DNA of 64,000 nucleotides from Pedobacter fastidiosus (GCF_014306625.1 NZ_JACRYL010000006.1:84088-148087), one strand, 5' to 3'; positions 15,965 to 25,654 are shown, numbered from the stretch's first letter. Notes: generated from the letters alone by a model not told the origin. Program-made: numbers and translations.

Positions 15965-18052
15965 CTATTGACTTAAGTCGATCAAATATGCTTTATTTTT
16001 CTTTAAAATATGGGCACCTATTTTATTATTTTCCGCAAATGTTTTAAACTCTTCAATTTTGTAATCCTTATTAGTTGCATCTATTATAAACGATTTGTAA
16101 TGTGCTTCACTTGGAATGGTATTGAGTTTAAATTTGGTGTTGTTGTGCAACCATAAACTCGAAAATCCGCCTGATAGTTTTATGTTTTTATAATTGAGAG
16201 ATTCATCAATCCATAGAATTTTATAATTTCCGAATATAATCTGACGATCTTTTTTTATAAAAGTGTTTAAAGCTGTATCCTGTTTTAAATTAATAAATTT
16301 TATATTTTGAATCTGAAATTCATCCAAAGCGGGCTTAACAAAAAAATCGTAATTCTTATTTTGTGGATCTAAATCTGTTAATAAGATCGCATCACGTCCT
16401 TTAATAAAAGCTGCTGAATAATTTTTTCTGAGACTAAAAAAGATAATTTTTTTCTGTGAGCTGGCGATAATATTGTCATAAAGTACCATCGATTGATAGG
16501 CAATAAAAATTAAGAGTGATGTGTATAAAAGCTTCTTGTTAAATTTTGCCAAAGAATAAACGAAAATGCTCAACGCAAGGCACATCAATAGTAATTCTGG
16601 CAAGTTAATCCAAACTGCAGAAAAGGTAGAGTAGGGTAAATCGGCTATCCATTTTAGCACCATATTGGTTGATACAATAATCCATTCAAATATTGGAGAA
16701 AGAAGATCTATGAATGGAACTAGAATGGAAATTCCTAAAATCATAATAATAATTAAAGGAATAGAGATGAATAGATTTCCGAGCAAAAAGTAAACGGGAA
16801 ATTGATGGAAATAATAAATACAGAGCGGAAAAGTTACCAATTGAGCAGATAAGGAAAGTGCAATAAGTTGCCAAATTTTATCAAGCCATTTGTTTTTAAT
16901 GTAGATCCATTTATAAATCTTAGGTTGAAGATAAATTAAGCCAAATACTGAGATGTAAGAGAGTTCAAAACCCACATCCCAAATTAGAAAAGGATCATAA
17001 ATGAGCTGGCAAAAGGCTGCAAAAGCCAATATGTTATAGCTATTTTTATTTCGAGCAAAAGTTTTAGATGCAATAAAAATTGTGATCATAATCGCCGACC
17101 TTGCAACTGATGGCGATAATCCAGTAATGAGAGCGTAAATCCAAATTAGACCACAAATCAAAAAGAATTTGAAAATTTTTAGGATTCGTTTTTTATTCAG
17201 GAAGATTAGAAAGAAATCCAATACCAAGAAAATTATGGCTACATGACTACCTGATACGGATAGTGCGTGGATTGTTCCCGTTTTAGAATAAGCTGCTAAA
17301 GTTTCTTTACTTAAATCTGCCCGAAAACCTAAAATTAATGTTGATGCAACCGCAAAAGCTTCATCATCTTTAATCATTTTTCGATATTTTGCTACCTGTT
17401 TCTCTCTTAAATCTAAAGCATATTTAATAATCGGGTTTCCAATATTTCTTTCAGTTTTAAGGAGATGATTTTGATTGATGAACGTTTGCTCGTAGACATT
17501 TTGCCCAGCCAACCAATTTTTAAAGTTGAATTCTGCTGGATTAAAAGGTGGTTCGACTTCCAAATACTTTGCAGAAATGATTAGTTCGTCGCCATATTTT
17601 AATTTAACAGGATTAAGGCTGTCTAACTTTAGGGCCAAAAGTAATTGGCCACTTAGTTTAATTTGTTTCGAATTTTCGTAACCAGAAACTACTCTGGCTT
17701 TAAATCGAAGGATATCATTGGTTTGTTCAGGTTCATCATTTACCCAAATTTTTAAATAGGAATAACTCCTTTTAGTAAAATAATTTTCTCTCAGCTTTTC
17801 ATTATTGAGGGTGCAAAGTAAACCGCCCAACATAAAGAAAAACACAAATATGAGAATGCCAGTAATTCCCTTAAATCGATGTGCATTTAGCTTCTTGTAA
17901 GCGAAATTAATTGCCAAAATGGAAATAAAAATTAAAGATATTATAATCTTCAACCAGAATAAACTTTGTTGATTTGCGAAGAAATAGAATGCTGCAATTC
18001 CAATAATCATTGGAAGTAAAATCCGAGCGAAGATGTATTCAGTTTTAAACAT
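15965..18052 (-). CDS. comEC: ComEC/Rec2-type DNA uptake channel protein
   Basis: This 695-aa polytopic inner-membrane protein has N-terminal transmembrane segments and a DUF4131-like OB region (about 90-200). The Competence core contains GTIHALSVSGSHVAII and GLSPSVARSAIM, with further membrane helices to about residue 530. ComEC forms the channel that passes single-stranded DNA into the cytoplasm during transformation. The C-terminal 160 residues lack an HxHxDH metallo-beta-lactamase motif, so the hydrolase domain seems degenerate or absent. It follows the interrupted HHH/barrel gene by 3 bp. Confidence 0.87.
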   Translation of the reverse strand: MFKTEYIFARILLPMIIGIAAFYFFANQQSLFWLKIIISLIFISILAINFAYKKLNAHRFKGITGILIFVFFFMLGGLLCTLNNEKLRENYFTKRSYSYLKIWVNDEPEQTNDILRFKARVVSGYENSKQIKLSGQLLLALKLDSLNPVKLKYGDELIISAKYLEVEPPFNPAEFNFKNWLAGQNVYEQTFINQNHLLKTERNIGNPIIKYALDLREKQVAKYRKMIKDDEAFAVASTLILGFRADLSKETLAAYSKTGTIHALSVSGSHVAIIFLVLDFFLIFLNKKRILKIFKFFLICGLIWIYALITGLSPSVARSAIMITIFIASKTFARNKNSYNILAFAAFCQLIYDPFLIWDVGFELSYISVFGLIYLQPKIYKWIYIKNKWLDKIWQLIALSLSAQLVTFPLCIYYFHQFPVYFLLGNLFISIPLIIIMILGISILVPFIDLLSPIFEWIIVSTNMVLKWIADLPYSTFSAVWINLPELLLMCLALSIFVYSLAKFNKKLLYTSLLIFIAYQSMVLYDNIIASSQKKIIFFSLRKNYSAAFIKGRDAILLTDLDPQNKNYDFFVKPALDEFQIQNIKFINLKQDTALNTFIKKDRQIIFGNYKILWIDESLNYKNIKLSGGFSSLWLHNNTKFKLNTIPSEAHYKSFIIDATNKDYKIEEFKTFAENNKIGAHILKKNKAYLIDLSQ

Positions 18053-18055
18053 AAT

Positions 18056-20086
18056 TTAAAATTGATACCTCAATTGAATTTTAATTTCTGACTTTTTATT
18101 GCCTTGAATTTCATCTAAATATGAACCAACTGTTTCTACATCTTTGTAAATAAACATGGCGTATCTGGCCCAGATATTTAATTTCTTGGCAAGGTTATAC
18201 TTCAAGTTTAAGTAAGTTCGAAATCCTTTTCCGCTATACATCCCAAACGCAAAACTGTATAAAACATCATCCTCATAAGCATAAATTCTACTGTTGTAAC
18301 TCGGTGTATTAAAATAAGCAATTCTTAAATTCCCTGTAATTTTAGAAAACATGGGAGAATAATCTACGTCTTGATAAACCAAATACCCAAACTCGCGATT
18401 AGCTTCTCCTTTTCTGTATTGAGAAACTTCCGCTCTGTTCTGGAAGCTCCATTTTTTATTTAATTGCCAACTTACCTCAACCCGATAACCTTCTTTCTTT
18501 ACATCATCCAAGTAATTTATCGGAACCTCTAAATCAGTATTTTGCTGTTTGTTTTCTGTTTTAAATCTGGCTACTATTTTAAATGTTTTACTCGGTGTGT
18601 AAATCGCCTGACTTAAAATTTCATAACCTTTTGAGGGCGCATCTACACGGTATTTTAACCAGGGAAATTGAAAGTAATCTCCATAAATTGAAAACGACCA
18701 CCGTTTGTTTGGGATGATGTTTAATCCTGCATAAAGTCCTTTTTCATTTACGGCTTCACTTGCTTCTGCCAAAGCCTGATTAAAAAAGTTATGATAATTT
18801 TTATCATAATCTCTGTAAGTTATCGCTGCCGAAACTGTGGATGATAAACTGATTAAAGCACCATTTACATAAGCTAGGCCACTGTTTAGACTTTTTCCGC
18901 CCTCACCAAAGAAATAAATATTTTTATAAGTGTAGTTGTAGTAAAGCCCAACATTTGTTAAGGAATTTCCGGTGAAACTGAATCGATCGTAAATGGCAGA
19001 TTGCGTAATAAAACTATTTCCATATTTACTCTGATAAGCAATGCCTCCAATGCTTAGTTCATTTTTATTATATTGAACTACTGCTCCAAAAACTCTTTGA
19101 CTCAACGAGCTTTTGTTTTCTATTTCTGAGGGCGTTCTATGCAAGCCCGTTTGATTAATGGTCGCTTAAACTAAATTTCCATCAAGATCAAAATCCTGGC
19201 TCGCATCTAAATTTCTAAAAGAAACGAAAGGAGTGAGATCGAAATTTTTATGAAGATTTATCGTGGCAGATGCGCCTCTTAAAAACGAATATTCATTTGC
19301 CGAAGTGTAAGGTTTTAAACCCAAATCTTTCTTGGCAACGCTGGTTACATCTGGCCCTTTACCGAAAGAAAATCCAGACCATAAAGTTATTCCTTGCCCA
19401 AATTGCAAAGTATAATCTCCAATTACAACCTTTTTAATTTTTCCTAGTTTGTAAAGTGCTATGTTTCCAGAAAAGAAATCGAATGGTTTTCCAATAAACT
19501 TTTCGCCAGCATCTTTATCAAAAGTTATGGCTGCAGAAACGATTGTTCCATAATGAAATCGATAACGTGTTTGAAATCTTTCTGGTGTGCCTAAATATCG
19601 GTTTCCGGGTAAATCAGTAAAACCCTTTTGCTTTTGCAAAGTTTGAGCGTAACGCATTACCACATCGTTTTCGCCTAGATTTATTAAGTTATGAAAGGAG
19701 AGTTTTTCATATTCTGTTGTGGCATTTAAGGTTACAAATGGAATTAAGCTTTCAACTGTTTTAACATCAAAGGCATCAATGGTTTGAAGTTCCAAAACAT
19801 CAACAAAATTTCCATTTTCTTTGATGTAAGCGAAGAAATTGCTGATTTGCAGTGGCGATAAAAACACTAAAGTTTTCAATTCTTCTGACGAAGTCTTATT
19901 CAAGTTAATAGGATGCTTCTTCAACCGACTTAAAACTTCAATAAGCTCCGTCATGTCGTAATCATCAGGAAGATTTTCGGCGACACTTTCTAAAATATCT
20001 CGTACATTAACTTCTTGCTCGGCTATTTGCGCATTTGCAATGAAAGTGATCATCACCAGGAGCATGGTTAACATTCTAAAACGCAT
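18056..20086 (-). pseudogene. HHH (ComEA-like) plus outer-membrane-barrel protein, interrupted by an in-frame stop
   Basis: One continuous frame of 677 codons is broken by TAA at 19166-19168. The upstream part (306 aa) has a signal peptide and a helix-hairpin-helix DNA-binding segment near 55-130 (HPINLNKTSSEEL, then LSPLQISNFF). The downstream part (about 362 aa from a TTG) continues with ATINQTGLHRTPSEIE and barrel-like strands to a C-terminal Phe. The joined product has the length and order of Bacteroidota HHH-domain proteins next to comEC. The lesion is a single codon, so it may be a real nonsense mutation or a sequencing error. If real, the truncated barrel is probably not functional. 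Confidence 0.8.
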
Positions 20087-20876
20087 AACCTAGAGCAATT
20101 TGAGGTGCGTAACCTAGATTGGCATCGTAAGTTGTTGCCATATCCAATAGAAATTTCTTGTAATTCAAGCCGAAACCTGCATATTGTTTAAAAGGTTTAG
20201 CGCTTAAACCACCTCGTAAACTCAGTAAATCCATCATTTTATAATCAATACCTAAACTAACATCAATAGAATGATTGAGCGTTTTACTTACTGATGTAGC
20301 AATTAAAACTTTATCAGACGCTAAATAACTTACACCAACATTAAAAGAACTCGGAATTTCTATTAATACTTCCGAACTGCTAAATTTTTGTTTTGATGGA
20401 TTGCTTACAAAAGCCCCGAAAGTAAATTCTTTATTGAATTGATAAAGGGCGCCAACATCCACAGAAAAGCCAGTTGATGAGCCATAATTCGCAATTTTTA
20501 GTTGATGATAATTTCCATTTAGAGCGATGGATAATTTCTCACTAAACTTCTTCGCATAGGCAAAACCGATTTTGCTTTCGTTGTATTCTGCAAAGCCATA
20601 TCGCTGAAAACTGGCACCAACAAAATTGTTTTTAAACGGTATAACAGCCGCTAAGGCCTGCGTACTAATCTCAGTGCTGAAAAGATGTTTGATGTAATTT
20701 AATGAAACTGTTGGTCTCTCAAGCGAGGTTATTCCTGACGGATTTGCCTGCAACGCCCAAACATCGGTAACAGCTGCGCCATTGTTGCCCATGGCAGTTA
20801 ACCGCGGACCCAAATTGTTTTGGGCGAATAAATAAAAAGGTGTGAGGGAGATTAACAATACATTCCATATCTTCAT
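20076..20876 (-). CDS. PorV/PorQ-type outer-membrane protein
   Basis: This 266-aa protein has a signal peptide (cleavage after LFA) and then short amphipathic strands of an outer-membrane barrel, beginning NNLGPRLTAMGNNGAAVTDVWALQANPSGI. That opening is typical of PorV/PorQ/FadL-like proteins of Bacteroidota, some of which serve type IX secretion. It ends in Ala-Phe as barrels do. It overlaps the HHH/barrel gene by 11 bp and leads the apparent operon PorV-like, HHH, ComEC, enoyl-CoA hydratase. A specific type IX role is not supported by context. Confidence 0.75.
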   Translation of the reverse strand: MKIWNVLLISLTPFYLFAQNNLGPRLTAMGNNGAAVTDVWALQANPSGITSLERPTVSLNYIKHLFSTEISTQALAAVIPFKNNFVGASFQRYGFAEYNESKIGFAYAKKFSEKLSIALNGNYHQLKIANYGSSTGFSVDVGALYQFNKEFTFGAFVSNPSKQKFSSSEVLIEIPSSFNVGVSYLASDKVLIATSVSKTLNHSIDVSLGIDYKMMDLLSLRGGLSAKPFKQYAGFGLNYKKFLLDMATTYDANLGYAPQIALGYAF

Positions 20877-20987
20877 TTGAGGGCGTTAAAACCAGTAAAT
20901 AAAAAATAGGGTGATTGTTGTTGGTTGTTCTAATGTAGAGAAAATTTAATCTAAAACAAAAAAATTGTTGTTGAGGTAATTATTGAT

Positions 20988-20995
20988 TAAATTTG
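20988..20995 (+). promoter_or_regulatory. -7 box (TAAATTTG), near-leaderless antitoxin promoter
   Basis: TAAATTTG fits TAnnTTTG and ends only 4 bp before the ATG at 21000, so the antitoxin mRNA should be leaderless or nearly so. The 12-mer GATTAAATTTGA is repeated before the second antitoxin. Confidence 0.5.
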
Positions 20996-20999
20996 AATT

Positions 21000-21215
21000 A
21001 TGGATAAATCAAATATTAACTTCGATACTTTGGTAGATACAATGTATAATTTACCATTAGAAGACAGGTTGGAATTGAAAGAATTACTTGAACACAATAT
21101 TGCAGATTCTAGAAGAGATGAAATTGAGGCAAACTTAAAAGCAGCGAAGAAAGAATATAAATCAGCTGAGTTAAAATTTTCGTCTAATATCAATCAGCTT
21201 AAGAAAATGCTTTAG
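21000..21215 (+). CDS. Antitoxin of a RelE-type module
   Basis: This 71-aa protein begins with a short amphipathic NFDTLVDTMYNLPLEDRLELKELLE segment followed by a charged helical tail, the pattern of small Bacteroidota antitoxins paired with RelE or VapC toxins. Its N-terminal half resembles the antitoxin at 21561. Its stop TAG overlaps the GTG of the downstream toxin reading frame by one base. The partner toxin is broken by a stop codon, so this antitoxin may be an orphan. The family name is not certain. Confidence 0.7.
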   Translation: MDKSNINFDTLVDTMYNLPLEDRLELKELLEHNIADSRRDEIEANLKAAKKEYKSAELKFSSNINQLKKML

Positions 21216-21484
21216 TGGAAGTTACTTTTAGTGATTCCTTTAAAAAAGCATTTAAAAAACGTATCCAGAACAAATCCGTAGAGGTAGTGTTTTGGGATAA
21301 GTTAAATCTATTTATTGAAGACCCTTTTAGTTCTAAATAGAAAACTCATAAACTCTCGGGTAAACTTAAAGGTTCTTGGAGTTTCTCTGTTGAATATGAT
21401 TTAAGAGTTGTTTTCTTCTTCACAAAAGATAAACCCATGAAAGCCGTATTAGTAGATATTGGTAATCACGATGAAGTGTATTAA
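21215..21484 (+). pseudogene. RelE/YoeB-type toxin interrupted by an in-frame TAG
   Basis: From GTG at 21215 the frame reads VEVTFSDSFKKAFKKRI to a TAG at 21338-21340. It then continues KTHKLSGKLKGSWSFSVEYD and ends at 21484 after VDIGNHDEVY. The joined 89-residue sequence has the RelE-superfamily layout, including HKLSGKLKG, the SFSVEYDLRVVF strand pair and the terminal IGNHDEVY. One codon change would restore it. This is the toxin partner of the overlapping antitoxin. A broken toxin with an intact antitoxin is an expected decay order, because losing the antitoxin first would be lethal. Confidence 0.8.
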
Positions 21485-21533
21485 TTAAAAATTAAAGTGC
21501 AATCAAAAGATTACTTGTGAACAATTAAATGAT

Positions 21534-21541
21534 TAAATTTG
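21534..21541 (+). promoter_or_regulatory. -7 box (TAAATTTG) of the second TA module
   Basis: TAAATTTG fits TAnnTTTG, 20 bp before the ATG at 21561, inside the same GATTAAATTTGA context as the first module. Confidence 0.45.
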
Positions 21542-21560
21542 ATTTAGTAAAAATTGAACT

Positions 21561-21788
21561 ATGGAATTACAAGTTGACATCGGCTTTGAACAATTAGTTA
21601 AGTTAATTAAAAATATGCCCGAAAAGCAATGGCTAAAACTTAAGCAAGAGGTAGACGAAAAATTGGTTAAAGAAAAAGACCGGGAAGACTATAAAAAACT
21701 TTTGCTAAGTGGTCCAACATTTTCTGATAAACAATTAGAAATTTTAATAGAAACAAGAAAATCAATTAATGAATGGCGGGAGAAATAA
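21561..21788 (+). CDS. Antitoxin of a PIN-domain (VapC) module
   Basis: This 75-aa charged helical protein opens with IGFEQLVKLIKNMPEKQWLK, resembling the N-terminal stretch of the antitoxin at 21000, and ends with a Lys/Glu-rich helix. No AbrB-type DNA-binding sequence is obvious. It overlaps the VapC-like gene by 16 bp, so the two are translationally coupled. It should neutralise the PIN toxin by occluding its active site (inferred from TA logic). Confidence 0.78.
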   Translation: MELQVDIGFEQLVKLIKNMPEKQWLKLKQEVDEKLVKEKDREDYKKLLLSGPTFSDKQLEILIETRKSINEWREK

Positions 21789-22162
21789 TTCTGGTTGATA
21801 CGTCAATACTTATTGATTACTTTAGAAAATCAGATAAAATAAACTCAAAATGGATTACTTTATTTGACGAGGGTTATGACTTCGTGATTTCAGCAATAAC
21901 TTATTATGAGATATACTCTGGAGCTACAGAGGCTCAGCTTTCTTTTTGGAATGAAATATTAAGAAGAATAGATGTTTTGCCTTTTGATGAAAGAGCTGCA
22001 AAGACATCAGTAGAAATCAATAAAGAATTAAAAAAGAAAAGTCAACAATTGGCAATAGCGGATTTATTTATTGCGGCAACAGCAGTTTCAAACAACTTAT
22101 CATTAGCTACTTTGAACATCAAACACTTTGAAAGAATTATAAACTTAGAAATTATAGCTTAA
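21773..22162 (+). CDS. vapC: VapC-type PIN-domain ribonuclease toxin
   Basis: This 129-aa PIN domain has acidic residues in the expected places: Asp9 in VDTSILIDYF, Glu46 in YYEIYSG and Asp97 in IADLFIAA, followed by TLNIKHF near 113-119. PIN toxins are Mg-dependent RNases that cleave tRNA or rRNA. It overlaps its antitoxin and appears intact, in contrast to the neighbouring RelE toxin. Confidence 0.88.
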   Translation: MAGEIILVDTSILIDYFRKSDKINSKWITLFDEGYDFVISAITYYEIYSGATEAQLSFWNEILRRIDVLPFDERAAKTSVEINKELKKKSQQLAIADLFIAATAVSNNLSLATLNIKHFERIINLEIIA

Positions 22163-22165
22163 TCA

Positions 22166-22501
22166 TTACAACTCTTGCGCTAAATTCACTAAAAATCCTT
22201 TTAGTTTTTCTAACGAATCTATAATCTTTTGATTCTCTTTAACACCTGATTTATTATTCTTTAAGTAATCTTTAGCACCTTTCAAAGTGAAACCTTTTTC
22301 ATCAACCAAATTGAAGATAATCTTTAAGTTTTCAATGTCTTCGGGAGTGAATAATCGGTTACCTTTCTTGTTTTTCTTAGGTTGAAGAATGTCGAATTCC
22401 TTTTCGTAAAAACGGATTTGCGACGCGTTTACATTAAACATTTCAGTCACTTCGCCCATGGTATAATACATTTTATTAATGTCTCTTTCTTTATACGGCA
22501 T
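22166..22501 (-). CDS. MerR-family transcriptional regulator
   Basis: This 111-aa regulator has the MerR winged helix at the N-terminus: YYTMGEVTEMFNVNASQIRFYEKEFDIL, followed by the second-wing GNRLFTPEDIENLKII. A short coiled-coil tail (about 75-111) would dimerise it, and there is no Cys-rich or drug-binding C-terminal domain. The target cannot be told from sequence. It faces the VapC gene (stops 3 bp apart) and is divergent from alaS, with which it shares a 115-bp intergenic region. Confidence 0.88.
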   Translation of the reverse strand: MPYKERDINKMYYTMGEVTEMFNVNASQIRFYEKEFDILQPKKNKKGNRLFTPEDIENLKIIFNLVDEKGFTLKGAKDYLKNNKSGVKENQKIIDSLEKLKGFLVNLAQEL

Positions 22502-22589
22502 AACTTGTGCTTGATTATTAGGGTTTTACAACGATTAATTAAAGTATTCAAATGTAGCTCGATTTTTCCTTATTAACGCAATAAAATTT

Positions 22590-22597
22590 TAATTTTG
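22590..22597 (+). promoter_or_regulatory. -7 box (TAATTTTG) of alaS
   Basis: TAATTTTG lies 19 bp before the alaS ATG at 22617 and fits TAnnTTTG. The leader is short and has no purine-rich ribosome site. Confidence 0.45.
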
Positions 22598-22616
22598 TTC
22601 CTCCAATAATATACTA

Positions 22617-25274
22617 ATGACAGCACAAGAGATAAGACAGGCATTCCTAGAATTTTTTAAAGAGAAACAACATCATATTGTTTCATCGGCACCAATTGTG
22701 GTAAAAAATGACCCAACGTTAATGTTTACCAATGCTGGCATGAACCAATTTAAAGACTTGTTTTTAGGAGAGGCGCCTATAAAATATCCTCGTGTTGCCG
22801 ATACTCAACGCTGTTTACGCGTTTCTGGAAAGCATAACGATTTGGAAGAAGTGGGGATCGATACTTACCACCATACCATGTTCGAAATGTTGGGAAATTG
22901 GAGCTTTGGCGATTATTTTAAGAAAGATGCTATCGATTGGAGCTGGGAATTATTGACCGAAGTTTATAAAATTCCGAAAGAAAAAATATACGTTACCTAT
23001 TTTGAGGGTGATGAAAAAGAGGGCTTGGAAAAAGACCAAGAGGCTTACGACCTTTGGAAACAATATGTTGATGAAAGCCATATTTTACCAGGAAATAAAA
23101 AAGATAATTTCTGGGAAATGGGTGATACTGGTCCTTGCGGTCCTTGTTCTGAAATCCATGTAGATTGCCGTACCGATGAAGAAAAAGCTTCGGTTGATGG
23201 CGCAACTTTGGTAAATGCTGACCATCCGCAGGTTATCGAAATCTGGAATAATGTGTTTATGCAGTTCAACCGTTTAAAAGATGGTTCGTTGCAAAGCTTG
23301 CCAGAAAAGCACGTTGATACAGGAATGGGTTTCGAGCGTTTAGTGCGTGTTTTACAAGAAAAAACTTCTAATTACGATACAGATGTTTTTCAACCGATGA
23401 TTCAGTTTATTGCTGAAAAATCTGGAATTAAATATGGTGCTGATGAGAAAACCGACATTGCAATGCGTGTTATGGCCGACCATATTCGTGCTATATCTTT
23501 TGTAATTGCCGATGGTCAATTGCCCTCAAATAATAAAGCTGGTTACGTTATCCGCAGGATTTTACGTCGTGCTGTACGTTACGCTTATACATTCTTAAAC
23601 TTTAAAGAGCCGTTTTTAAATCAATTGGTTCCTTTATTGGCCGAACAATTTAAAGGTGTATTTGATGAATTAATTTCTCAGCAGGATTTTGTTCAGAAAG
23701 TAGTTTTGGAAGAAGAAGTTTCTTTTTTGAGAACTTTAGGTAATGGAATAATACGTTTTAATGAATATATAAATTCACGAAATACTTTTGATGAACATAA
23801 TCAAGGTTACACTTTGCCGAAAGAAAAAGAGATTGAAGGAAGTTTTGTATTTACACTTTCAGATACATTCGGCTTTCCTTTAGATTTGACTGAATTAATG
23901 GCTAGTGAAATTGGTTGGACTGTAAATGTTGACGGCTTCAACAAAGCTTTAGCTGAACAGAAAAATCGTTCTCGTGCTGCTACCGCCATTGATACAAGCG
24001 ATTGGATTACAGTAAACGCTGATGACCAAAGTGAATTTGTAGGTTACGATGATTTAGAAATTGAAACGGAGATTTTAAAATACCGTAAAGTTAAAGCAAA
24101 AGGAAAAGAGCAATATCAAATCGTATTACGTCACACGCCTTTTTATGCAGAAAGTGGTGGTCAGGTTGGAGATACTGGTCGTTTAGAAGACCATAGTCGC
24201 CAGTTTTGGGTTGATATTACCGATACGAAAAAAGAGAATGGTTTAACTGTTCATTTCGCAGATATTCTTCCTGATAATTTGGAGGGCAAGTTTTGGGCTG
24301 TTGTTGATGAAGATAAGCGTGTTTTAACTGAAGACAATCATTCGGCTACACACTTATTGCATGCTGCTTTGAAACAAATTTTGGGTAAACATGTAAATCA
24401 AAAAGGCTCGCTGGTAAATGCTGACTATTTACGATTTGATTTTTCTCACTTCGCTAAAGTAACCGATGAAGAACTGGCTCAAATTGAGGTAATTGTAAAT
24501 CAGAAAATAAGACAGAATATTAAATTAAAAGAACAGAGAAATGTTCCATATCAAGATGCGATTGAAAGTGGCGTTACGGCACTATTCGGTGAAAAGTATG
24601 GAGATTTTGTCCGAATGATCACTTTTGACGACCATTTCTCTAAAGAACTTTGTGGCGGAACACACGTAAAAGCTACCGGGCAAATTGGTTCTTTCAAAAT
24701 TATTTCTGAAAGTGCTGTTGCTGCAGGCGTTCGTAGGATTGAAGCGATTACTGCAGATAAAGCTGAACAATATTTCTTAGATCAAAGGAAAGAACTAGGA
24801 ACTTTAAAAACTTTACTTAACGGTTCGAAAGATTTGTCAGCGTCTGTTCAAGCTTTGCTTGATGAAAATGCAAAACTGAAAAAAGAGATTGAAAAATCTA
24901 CAATAGAACGTGTTAATATTTTGAAACATGAAATTGTTCATCACGTTCGTGGAATAAATGGTATTAACTTAATTGCAAAACATATTGATTTGCAAAGTGC
25001 CGACGCAGTTAAAAATCTTGCCTTCTCATTAAAAGATATGATAGATAATTTGTTTCTGGTTTTTACTACAGAAATTGATAGTAAACCCGGAATTACGGTA
25101 ATGCTTTCTGATGATTTAGTGAAGAAGGGAATGAATGCATCAAATATTGTTCGAGAATTGGGAAAAGAAATTCAAGGCGGTGGCGGTGGTCAGCCGTTTT
25201 ACGCAACTGCTGGTGGTAAAAATTCTGCTGGTTTAGCAGCTGTTTTAGAAAAGGCTGAGGGATTTATAGCTTAA
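22617..25274 (+). CDS. alaS: Alanyl-tRNA synthetase
   Basis: This 885-aa class II synthetase charges tRNA-Ala with alanine. The aminoacylation domain (1 to about 460) has MFTNAGMNQFK and the class II motif 2 and 3 regions. The editing domain has the zinc-type HSATHLLHAAL and CGGTH motifs. The C-Ala domain ends with the glycine-rich GGGGGQPFYATAGGK. All elements are intact and the length is normal. Confidence 0.97.
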   Translation: MTAQEIRQAFLEFFKEKQHHIVSSAPIVVKNDPTLMFTNAGMNQFKDLFLGEAPIKYPRVADTQRCLRVSGKHNDLEEVGIDTYHHTMFEMLGNWSFGDYFKKDAIDWSWELLTEVYKIPKEKIYVTYFEGDEKEGLEKDQEAYDLWKQYVDESHILPGNKKDNFWEMGDTGPCGPCSEIHVDCRTDEEKASVDGATLVNADHPQVIEIWNNVFMQFNRLKDGSLQSLPEKHVDTGMGFERLVRVLQEKTSNYDTDVFQPMIQFIAEKSGIKYGADEKTDIAMRVMADHIRAISFVIADGQLPSNNKAGYVIRRILRRAVRYAYTFLNFKEPFLNQLVPLLAEQFKGVFDELISQQDFVQKVVLEEEVSFLRTLGNGIIRFNEYINSRNTFDEHNQGYTLPKEKEIEGSFVFTLSDTFGFPLDLTELMASEIGWTVNVDGFNKALAEQKNRSRAATAIDTSDWITVNADDQSEFVGYDDLEIETEILKYRKVKAKGKEQYQIVLRHTPFYAESGGQVGDTGRLEDHSRQFWVDITDTKKENGLTVHFADILPDNLEGKFWAVVDEDKRVLTEDNHSATHLLHAALKQILGKHVNQKGSLVNADYLRFDFSHFAKVTDEELAQIEVIVNQKIRQNIKLKEQRNVPYQDAIESGVTALFGEKYGDFVRMITFDDHFSKELCGGTHVKATGQIGSFKIISESAVAAGVRRIEAITADKAEQYFLDQRKELGTLKTLLNGSKDLSASVQALLDENAKLKKEIEKSTIERVNILKHEIVHHVRGINGINLIAKHIDLQSADAVKNLAFSLKDMIDNLFLVFTTEIDSKPGITVMLSDDLVKKGMNASNIVRELGKEIQGGGGGQPFYATAGGKNSAGLAAVLEKAEGFIA

Positions 25275-25289
25275 TAAGACATTATTCAA

Positions 25290-25385
25290 CAAGTCGTCAT
25301 TTCGACAGTAGAGGAGAAATCTTTGTAAATAGTCAACGTTCAAAGATTTCTCTGTTTCGCTGCGCTCCAATCGAAATGACGGATT
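25290..25385. repeat. GTCATTTCGA-type long inverted repeat
   Basis: CGTCATTTCGA near 25292 pairs with TCGAAATGACG near 25372, and AGAAATCTTTG pairs with CAAAGATTTCT further in. It belongs to the same loose class as copies near 48901 and 56075. Together with the next repeat it fills the 412-bp gap after alaS, where no gene is visible. Confidence 0.6.
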
Positions 25386-25439
25386 GAATTTTGGTTTCTG
25401 TAAATAAAATTACTGTTTTTGTTGATTAAACGCGATTGA

Positions 25440-25612
25440 AGTGTAAATACTTTAAAAAATGTAGCAACCTTGAATATGCTGTCATACTGAGGCACGAAGT
25501 ATCTACAGCCGATGAAACAGATTCTTCGTTCCTCAGAATGACAGAAGTTTTTTTTAAAGATTGCAACGAAAAGCGGGATGGAACCAAACAAAAGAACTTC
25601 TGCAATTGCTTT
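25440..25612 (-). repeat. Dispersed repeat, copy 2 of a pair (inverted relative to 7681)
   Basis: Read on the minus strand this matches 7681-7850 from GAAAGCAATT through the CATTCTGAGGAACGAAG core to ATTCAAGGTTGCT, with the best match in the central 75 bp. It is non-coding. Confidence 0.8.
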
Positions 25613-25654
25613 CCAAATAAAAAAAATCTGAAATAAATTCAAGTAACAGCACAT

